DNA from: Micromussa lordhowensis
Taxonomy: Eukaryota > Cnidaria > Anthozoa > Scleractinia > Lobophylliidae
Length of the DNA stretch: 64,000 nt
Assembly: GCA_964020085.1 (NCBI GenBank)
Contig: OZ026595.1
Span: 20,964,153 to 21,028,152, forward strand
Reading direction: 5' to 3'
A program made the translations under genes and the position numbers. Positions 43,001 through 53,900 of the stretch are shown here, piece after piece (positions within the stretch are counted from its first letter, which is position 1; each line of letters opens with the position of its first letter). The notes beneath the pieces were generated by a model that worked only from the letters and a program-made list of their open reading frames with translations, did not search any database and was not told the origin of the DNA.

Positions 43001-46000
43001 ACTGAAATGTCTTTTTTTTAGCATCAGACAGCAAACAGTTATCCAGTGAAGGTAAAGTTCAATATTTATTTTTCTTTCAGAGGTTTTTTTAAAGTAATTT
43101 TGTCACCATTTCCTGATTTGGCTGGATATGAAAATCACATATAGGATTAACGACAACAAATGCTATAAGAGAAACTTGTATTTGTAACACCCAGCATGGG
43201 CGAGCTGCGCTCCAAACACACTCACAATATTCTCTTCTCAATTTAATTTAACTTTCATTTTTCAAAGGCGACTGGGAGTTATGGAATGGCCATTACTACT
43301 GCCACCGCGAAAAATTAGCCGCAAATTCCTGGTTTTCAGCCGAAGGTGTTTGTCGACAACACGGCGAAACTGTTCATTTGGCTTCAATTCACAGTCAGCG
43401 GGAAAACGATTTCATACAGTCACTCTCCTCAGACGAAGGCGAACAATGGATAGGTCTTACTGATCACAACATTCGATCGAATTCTTTTAAATGGATTGAT
43501 GGCTCTCCTTATGGAGATTTTACCCATTGGGCGGTGGGAGAACCAAACCAGGCTACAGTAGATGAAGACTGTGGAGCAATGAAACCAGATGGAACATGGA
43601 TAGACGTGGCTTGTAGAAAGCAAAGACTTGGAAGTGACACACCATTCGACAGAAGGGCATTCGCATGCAAAACATCTGGTAAACAAATTATCATCGATGA
43701 TCTCCCAGTCTTTTACCTAGTGTTACCACATCTCTGATAGAGCGGGGTCCTCAGTGATATGCCAGATATTGGAGCCAATCAGGATTTTAATTTAGTTAGG
43801 TATCTGACTTATAATGAGAGGGTCCCGATAAATAATGTAGCAACTCAAAGTTAATCATTTGGCACTAGACACACCTTACCGTCAGCTTTGCTACTTTAGC
43901 ATTCTTACACGCATGTAGCCTTGAAATGCAGATTTACCGTTCTCATTCTAAATGGCGTTTCATCAAGCCCTGTATATCTAATGCAAATCTAACAGCATTA
44001 TGCCATATAATCACTATTCGCATATCAGCGTAGGCATTAACATTGCCTATTGAAAATAAATTCATCTACGCCACGTGTAATTTATAACTGTTATGTTTTC
44101 TTAGGAAACACAGTGAGTTATGAACCCCTGCCGTCCTCGAAAAAGGAAGTAAGTGCGCGCTTAGCTTCTTGGCAAAAATCATTTCAAGCTGATGTTTTTA
44201 AGGCCTGGCCTTGTTAAGTTTTTTTGCAGAAAGAACGCTAAACACGGTGTTAACAACAGCGAAAACACTTAAAATATGACAAATAAAAAAACGCCGTCTA
44301 GAAAATGGAAACAAATGTTGAGAGAAGATGAAAACCCTAGGATTCATATAAATTTAAGTTTCAAACCCTGGAATTTTTGACATGATACGTGAGGTCCAGA
44401 AGCTTGATACACGTTGCTAAAAAAAAAAAGCTTTAGTGACAATAGTAGCATTTAATGTGGTTAGTCTTTGAAGCATTTTACAAGTATTGTGTGCACTATT
44501 TCACTCCTTCTAAATTTAACTATTAAGGAGGAAAAAGACAAATATATAATAACATCAATTGTAAATTATATCTTTTATTAAAAAGGTGAAAAAGGAGCAT
44601 GATCCTGCAATCTCGGTTGCCGATCTTACCTCGGGTGGTCAAGCCATTAAAGTTACCTTTTTTACCGGTCTTCACCATATCGCACCAAATGGTAAATTCG
44701 CCAACGCAGCCCAAAAAGTTCAATATGGCGCCCACCTTAAATTCGGAGGTTATGTGGACATGACGCCTGGACAATTTGGTCCTTTGTATTCCCAACGACG
44801 TCGTGATACAACGCACGAGAGCCCTGCAACAGTAAACGATGCACACAACGATGTTAGCGGAGTAGCTGATCTGGATGGAATTGTCGATAAAATTGAAATT
44901 CCTCACTACCAAGCAATGAGCTCAATGGGCTCACAGGCTTCACCTGGCTTTTCAATCGAGTTCTGGATAAGACCACGGCGTATGCCTGTCGATGAAACTC
45001 CGATGGCTTTGTTTCACAAGTCATCCATCAGTTTAGACCTCAACTTAGATGGCTCTCTCACGTTCTCTTTGATTATAAATGGGGAGACTGAGTTATCTTG
45101 CAGCACGGACATAGTAGCGGACGATACTCACAGTGTTAGAGCTTTAGCATTTCACCACATAGCGGTGACCGGAACAGTTGGAAGCTCACTAACGATAATG
45201 GTGAATGGAGAATCTGCCTGTCAAACTACATGGGGAGGTATTACGGCCCTGCCTAGTGCAACTGACGGAACACTGGTGTTTGGAGAAAACGAACTCCATT
45301 CAAAACAACGAAAGAGATTCAATGGCCAAATAAGTAACATTCAACTCTTCAATATGGAAAGAACAAAGCAACAAATCGATAGAACCATTCAGGACCCAGA
45401 TCCAACGGCTGCTGGAAGTATTGGCTTCTGGTCCCTAAGACAGTCAGACGAGATTAACGTGGTTCATTATGTCATTTCAAAATCACAACCTGTACCCGTT
45501 ATTAAGGTTCTGGAGGATTACGATCCTCCATTGACTGGCTTTCCATTGGAGGTAATCGTTCAAGGACAGACAATTTACATACTTCGTTTGACAGGAGAAG
45601 GTCACGTCGTAGCAAAAAGGTTTTCTCTCAGTACCGATAAAAGTACACTTGTACCCGTTCCTGGGAATCAACGAATTATAGAGTCAAGCCAAGCGCAAAA
45701 GGGCTGTCTGGGAGCTACCCGAGACGAAGACCGTAATCGCTTGATCCTAATAGAGTGTTTCGCCGAAGAACAATCCTCTGGAACTCTACGCTTTAAATGG
45801 AATCTCTTTGACATTAATGGACAAGGGCAAATAACACCTAAAAGTGGGGGTACAGGCTCTGTACTTGTCACTGGCATTGGTAGTATTGACACGCGGCTTT
45901 CTGCCAAGATTGTCAACAACCACCTGTTACTTACGGCCGGTACAACTTCCAGTGCTTTCATTTTCTTCCTTGACTTAACACTTGATTCTAACGGTTTACC

Positions 46001-49000
46001 CTCGATTTCAATCAACGAATTAGCGGCGCAAGCTCTTGGCCCTGAGGTAACGGATAATGGTGCTACGTATTACGCATATCTTACAAAGGAAAGCAGCACC
46101 TCCTCAAAGCCATTTTTAAGACGAGTCCGTCCCCAAAATGGTGAGGTGTCCAATAGCTACATTATAAACGTAATAGAAACTAACTCTAACAATCTCGTGG
46201 CAAATCCAATCAGCAACAATATGCCCGACAACGACTGGTTCTGGTTCTTATTCAAAATCAGTACATTTAATGGTGGAGTTGCCATACAGAGTGGCGAGAG
46301 AATTAACATTCAAACTCCATATAGTCATCCAAATAACGAAGAAGGTTGGAGTTACGTGAAACTCAGTTGCAAAACCCTTCAGGCCGATCAACATGATGAG
46401 GAATTGAACTTTTGGATATTTAAAACAGAGTCCTGCGATCCGAAAAATGGTGGCTTTTCAGTTGTGTCTGGTGAAATTCAACCGAACGACTGTATTTTAC
46501 TTTGGCCAAAAACAGAGCAGTTTGAACCTGGTCACTACCAACAAATTCTTGCTCTTCCAACAGACAGAGAAATTGAAAGTGCCAAAGTGAGGTTTGGATC
46601 CTGGTTTGGCCCCTGGCGTCTAACAATTCCTAACGATCCTACACCGGAGCGCCCGATACCAGTGCCGGCTGGCTCACCTCCAAATTCACCACGAAATGTT
46701 TATCAAGGCAACAAATACTCTCTGCTTCATTTTAACGAAAAAGTCATGGTTGACACACCTTCATCAGGATCAGGGGTAAGAGGAGGTCTTCTTCGGTTTG
46801 CAAAAACGACCGTAACACCAGTCATAGTATCCAACAACCAAAGCCCAGCTTCAATTAAACTGATCTTCCGAGGTAACGGGGGGTCGTTTCCTCTTGCGGC
46901 ATTTCCACATGATAAAAATGCCAAGCTTGAAGTTCTATTCAGCACTGTTTATCAGGAGGGAAGCTATTCCCAACGAAGAATGACTTCAGGCTTGTTTTAC
47001 AGTGTTGAATACAAGTCGCCATCAGACGCATCATCTCCTGGGGAGTTTCAAAAACTTGCTCGAATTGGTGGTCTGAAAAGTCTTGAATATCCAGAACCTC
47101 CAACATCATTCGTCTGGCTAATTCCACCTCCTTTTAAAGTCACTGGGATGTGCGCAGCAATATCCACTCTTTTTCAGTTTAATGACGACACAGTAAATAA
47201 TGTAGCTCCTAACTCCGTCGAATCTCTGACCAAGGTAATAAATACTGCTGTTGGCCCGGGAAGTTTTGGAGAGGGATTGTTTAAGCCATTTCTCTCCGTA
47301 CATATGGATATAAACTTACTGAAAGAGATTGGTGAGCAAGTAAACGAAATGCTTATGCGCAAGATTCATGATCACATTCCTAAACCGCCACCTGCAAGTC
47401 CTCCAGTTAGACAACCTATTGGTACACATAGTTGGCAAGAACTTGGAGACTTAGAAGCCTGCCTGTCTTTATCTAATTTAACATTTTGGGGGGACAAGGT
47501 CTTGAAACAGAAAATCAAAGATAACCTTCAAGACGTCTTTCAGTCTAAATGGATGACCGAAGAAATATTCAAGATGCGCAAGGAAGTGACTCCTCATTTT
47601 CTTCGTGATGTTTCCACTAGATATTCGGCTTACGGTGGAATAGCTGTCTTAATTGCTAGCAGACTTAGAAGTGCAGAGTTTTTAGAAGAATTGCTATCCC
47701 ATGACAGGTCTTATATACAGCCCATTATGGACTCGCACCTGAAAGTACTAGACTTAATCCGGCCAGACTTGGGGATAGAAGTAAGACAAGACATCATGAG
47801 CGCACTCCTCTCGAAAGAGTTAGTCAACCAGGTTAGTTCACCTTTACTTGCGCTGCCAATAAATACTGTTTAGCAGAACTTAGTAAATTAAACTAAATTT
47901 CTATGAACAGTGGAACCTCAACAAAGCGAAGGGGCCAGGGTACTTGCAAAATGTGTTCGCTATAACAAGGTTTCGTTATATCGGGCTTCTTTCTCGTATA
48001 TTTTACCCTTAGTGTAAATTAGAACCGAGGACTTCGTTATATAGAGGTTCGTTGAATCGAGGTTACACTGTATTCTAATAAAAGCATGAGTGCACTACAA
48101 TATGCCACGAAACACAGATTTTTAAGCGAGGAGGAGACCGGAGGAAGGCATCACTTTTCTTTGAACACATTGCAGTTTTAGAGAACAGTCCCAACACCAG
48201 TATTAGAAAAAATCAGACTTTGTTGTTAGAGATTTGTAAATAAATGTCGATGTTAACGGAAATAAGCAATGGCAAATCGACAAAGTGGCCTTCTGTTTCC
48301 AGATCAAATATAATTGGTACATGTATTTAGAGAGCGAGTAGATGTCTGAAAATAGCAATTCGGATCTGCTAAAAACACTCTTAATTTAAGCTAGCTCGGT
48401 GCCCCCCATTTTTTATTATCGAATTGAAAAAGACGTAATAAGATGCAACTTTTTACACAAAGTTAAAAAAAAATTGTAGTGTGGGTTCAGAGCCACCATA
48501 AATTTTCGAAAAAGGAAGGCCTCTGAACCCACACTGCATTTTTTTTGCTTTGCAAAAAGCTCAATCTTATTATGCTTATCATAATAAATCAGAGTGCTCT
48601 TTGAGCAAAACCGTCGATTTCCCAGTGGATGATGATTGACATGTGTGGCTTACGGATTATTCTAGTTATACGAGTTACCATATTGACTTCTGGCAATACT
48701 TGTTGTCGTACATACATCATGAGGTACAAGAACTGGCAAATCTCTACTACATGAACAGTCCGATGGATTAACTCATTCTCGATTGAGCCACACTACCTTG
48801 TAAACATCTCGTCGCCTTGCTCAACATGTTTTTCTTCTTGCCTAAAGACGAAAGAGCAGTTTGCTTTACGCGAATTAGCGCAGTTAGATCGATTGCGAAT
48901 AGGTTGCGTATAAGATCGAAGCTCTGCTCCGGCGCAGGGTATCAAAGCTCTGCTCGCAGGGTACCTGCGAAGGATCTTAAGAGAAATCAAGTTTTTTTAT

Positions 49001-50888
49001 TTAGCTCTTATTAACCGAGCTGGAGGTCTGTATGGGAGAATCTTGACCGACGTCGTGAGTACAGACCGAACGCAGCGAGGTCTGTACACAACGACCGAGA
49101 TCAAGATTCTCCCATACATACCGACTAAGCTCGGTTAATAAGATGTTTATTATATGGCGCAAACAAGAACAATTTAATTCGTTCAATGTAACTGGTTTGT
49201 ACTAACTGACACTAAATGGCGATGAGTTGAATATAATTCTACCAACTTTACTTTTTTTTCTCATCAGGCTTTTTTGCACTGCCATAAATAAATATTGTTA
49301 CATGAAAATAGTCAATGATTTTGAATTTTAGTTTGAAACCTTTTCACTGCAAACATTACCGGTCTAGATGCCGGTCTAGATGGGAAAATCTAGACCGCTT
49401 TCAATATCGATTTCAGCCAATCAAATTCGTGAATATGGTAGTTCCCAGTCCTTGTGAGACAGAGCCATATAATAACATGAATTACAAACACACAACATGT
49501 CAACCATTGGATGCAATTTGAGGTCGATTATGCAAAACAGCAAGGTCGCGTCAAAAACTTGTTCTCATCGGTTCAAAACTTGAAATAAATACATGTAGCT
49601 ACTTGTGGATGTTCTTCGCCAAAAAAAAGTTGCACAAGAAAAGAAAAAGACTAGTGGCTTAAAAAAAATGCCGACGAATCCCGGATCGAACTCGGGTCCA
49701 CTAGATTGGAACGCGGGTGTTAACCATAGTACCGCGTGAGTAATCTCAAATTAGCTAGCAAATACGCGTATTAGCTAACAAATATGCGACATAGAGTATG
49801 GTTAACTGCAAAAGTCTCGGATGCCGACTTTTAGTGCGGCAAGTCTACAGGGAAGAAAGGAGTCCTATTTGGCCGTATTTCTAGTTAAATTCACCGTACA
49901 ATTGAAGCGCAAAGCGATTTTTTGTTGTTTCAAATGACCTCAAAATCAAACTGTACACATGCAATCGTGTTGCGTTGATTAAATCTACTATAAATAGACA
50001 TACAGTGTATAAAGCTTTTCACGAGAGCTGTTGTGTAGACTGTTCACAGTCCCCTATTTTTCCGTCACATCGTACATACCGATCGTTGAGTTCGACGGTT
50101 TGCCATTTTAGAAGCTGGGCTATTAACCCCACCGCCTCTACCCGCCGGCATTTTATACTCTCCCCAGTTTTGCTCGCTTTAAGAGGTGGCGGCCGGTCGA
50201 ACTCAACGATCGACATCTACGATCTCACGGAAAAATAGGGGACTGTGAACAGTCTACGTATTTGTTGTGTGACTTTGCGATATCATAGCTCATCAGCCTA
50301 TTCAAGTGTATCAGCTTGAACAAGCCCAAAAATGTTTATCTGTGGGCAAAACTTTTAATGATTGGATTGGATTCTGTCTCGCGAACAACGCCGTCAAATT
50401 TGGCTCGGAGTGCTTTAAGATTTCGTCCTTTAGCTTGGACTTTTCTGTTCCAAAGGCCAGCCCGACACAAAAAACATTGCTCACGTAATCTTCTTAACGA
50501 TAAGAACATTTCTGTAACAGCAATTTCTATCGTTCGACATCATATATCTTTGCAGTTCACAAGTTTCAGCCCTAAAACTGAATTCCACACAATTAAAATA
50601 GATCAGAAATGCACTGCCACTTATCCGAAGATGATAACAATATAAGACCGAAAACGTTCTCCATACGTATTACAAATAAAATAGATCACATGCACTGACA
50701 CTAATATAAGGTCGAAACGTTAAACGAAACATTCCTCCTTCCCTCACCTACGAGGTTCTGTTCACGAAGACTCTTAATTGATTTTTCAACATGTGACGTA
50801 TTTTCTAATAAGAAATTTGAAAGTGAAGAATGGTTATCGCAGTATATTTTCCAATTTAAGCAACTGGAAAGAAGCCTGAACGAAATCA

Positions 50889-50922
<34 letters not shown>

Positions 50923-53900
50923 GATACCGGTGCGATGCTCTACCAACTGAACTATGAAGCCACACTGCGGTTGTAGATGAAAGTGAAGAATGATCATCGC
51001 AGTATATTTTCCAATTTAAGCGATTTTCTTCATGCTCTCTGCTTGGAACGCCTGGCAATATGACCCCTCATATGGCGACCAAGAAAAAGAACGGCCTGCA
51101 TTTTCTGACTTCTGCTTTCCTACGGAAGCCCAAGTAGTGATACCAAAGTGACGCTCAAAGAAAAAGTCTACAACATCCCGTTTGCCCCTCATGGCATAAG
51201 CATTTTTCTGTTCCTTGTCTCACCCTCCCTCGGTCCCAGATGATAAAAAAGTCCAGTCTGACCAGGGTTAATCAATCAATTGATTAACAGGTCAATTAAT
51301 TTCTTAATCTTAACGACTGCACATTTAAACCTGTATCTTACCGAACTCAAGTGTCGTTTCAAAAGACGGCAGTTTAAAACGTTACAAGCTATCACGTGTC
51401 TAGGAAAGGCTTAGTACCTAGACGTTAATAACTACTTATTAACCGAGAGTGAGGTGAGCTAGTAAAATCTCAGATCGAGACCTTGCCATATTGACCGGGC
51501 GACGGCGAGGTCTATATGGCAAGGCCGAGGTTTGAGATTTTCCCGTAAAGTCCGAACGTTCGAGGTTAATAGGTTGTTTATTACATGGCTTTTCTCTTTA
51601 TTTCGGCAGGCACGTAATCCGCCAGTGGGCACTACGGGAGAATAATGCCCAAGAATAAGCCAATCAGAGCGCGCGTTATATCGGCTACAAACAGAAACCA
51701 TATAATAATAAATATCAATACTACTAATTTTAAATCTACATCTTCTTCTGAAGCCTTGGACAATAATGCAATCACTGGACGAGGAAAAGCAAAGGGAGGC
51801 CATAAGTGCGGCCATTACCGCAATATATGAAGAGCCGAGTGTACCAGAGGAAGTCCGAATTACATTCACAGACGTAATGAAAGGAATGCTAAACACTGTT
51901 CTTTTTCCAATAACCAGTACGCAGCTCGGAGTCTTTTCCAATTTCCTTGACATGAAAAAGCTCAAAGTCTTAGAGGCCGTCGACAGCCGTGCGAAACAAT
52001 TCAGGGATGGGTTCCTGGACCTTTTCGTTCAAACACATTCTGAAGATATTGCAGAAATCAACCAAGCAAAAGAGGTAAGACCTAAAGCACTTAAAAATAT
52101 GAATGACCTTTGGAAAAAACCCATGACGACCATAGAGGACCTTGATGAATGGGAAAGAAATTGGAGAGATTACGAGAAACTAACTAATCTGCGACCAAAA
52201 AGGTACAGGCTACGCCAATTATTCAGAGATCAACTGGCGAACGCAGAACAACCCCTTGCCGAAATACCAACAAGCACTCTCCACCAGGTGATACGCAAGA
52301 ATCCTCGTTTTGTCAGCGGAATTGGAAATACTTTTAACGTGCTAGGAGCAGTTGGTGCCACCTACAGCGTCTTCAAAGAAATCTTCACCCCAAACAGTGG
52401 CTTCCGTCAAGGTAATCCCAGAGATGTTCTATCTGTTGTAGCAACAGCTATCGGTGGTGTAGGGTCCATTAAAGGCACCATCGACGTTGCCAAACTTTTA
52501 AAAGAAAAAATATTTCAACCACGTCAACCTACCAGTTCAACGGAATTATACAGTGCAAGACGTGCTGAGGAAATAGGTACATTTGAAGAAGAGCTAGCCA
52601 CCGAATTTAGTGTGGACTTGAATAACATGGAGAGAGCAAGTGCAAGACTAGCTAAAATGTCGCAGGCTGCCAAATTAGGACGCTTCTTTACTGCTCTTGG
52701 TGTTGTTGCTGACGGAATTTTCTTTGGTATAAGTATTTATGACCTCTATAAAGATTTTACGGCAGATAATGTGGATCCTTGGAAAATAGCAGACGACTTC
52801 GCGTTTGCGGCTTCTGCTGGAATTGGAGCAGCACTAGGTTGGTATCGATAACAATAACAGAGTGACAGTAAACTAATCTTATGAAACAGACGGAATTACG
52901 GTAACTTCTGTGCCGTAATAGTTTTTTTCACTTAGCTTTATTTGTTGTTAAAATATCTAAATTCCGTGTGTTCACAATTTGTTGATAACTTTGTTAGAAA
53001 GCTCTACAGAAATATTTTTTTTCGGACAATTTGTCTTGTTTTGGTTGTGAGCTGTATGGAACCGAAATGGGAAACCCAAACCACTTTGGGATTTTATCGT
53101 TTTGCTCCAGGATCTTGCTGAATTGCAATTCTAAATGAATAACCGTGGGGGATTGGTAATAGGTATTTTAGGATATGGTACGGCTAGGTTGTAGTACGGC
53201 GGCAGGTAGCGAACATCACTTCCGGTGACGTCATAAAGCGCGTTCCAGTTTACGGCTTCGTACGTTCCACCGTAACCTTGCCTTCTTGCAAAGGAAAGTG
53301 TCTTGTTTCACGACTTTTCACTACGTTACCATACCGATACGCCGGTTTTTACACTGTTTGAACAGCCCACTGCAGTTGGAAGATAAAGTATACTCAATCA
53401 TAAATATTCATTCTAAGCCAATTGTTCCTTGTCATTTCTACGAAAAAGTTGACCGATTCAAACATCTACCGTGAGCGACCAGCATTAGTACCGGACCGGA
53501 CCGAACGGCCGCAGATAAGAAAGCATCGCATGCAAGCTTCGTAATCTGAGCAGTAATTGTTTATTGCATTAGAATCAAAAGTTCTTTATTTACGGGCTTA
53601 TCACGCTGTACGAACACCCTACCCCTGCTGAAATCATTTTTTAATTTAATTTGTTTTATGGCTGGAATAACAGGTGGCTGTTAAAGGGAAATCTAAGTTC
53701 TAGCGGGAAATGTACAATGTACGAGGGATAGAGGAGAAGGAAATCATCTTCATGTATCAGGCCCTATGTCGTAAAGTCCCTGGTTTCCTTGAACGAAGCC
53801 ATTTTTGTAAAGACACGTAGACGTTGCACACGCCGTTGCTGTACAACGAAATCTTAATCATTTGAGTTTGACGAAGAAAACGCCACTTTCAGCCTAGCCA

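Noticed and set aside
44523..44912. 129-codon minus-strand frame opposite the large exon
   Set aside because: It is antisense to a well-supported coding exon and shows no domain.
51766..52851. Separate single-exon gene starting at the ATG
   Set aside because: The frame is open upstream to a good acceptor, ends at a donor, and matches the phase of 47831; a continuation of the giant gene is more likely, though not proven.
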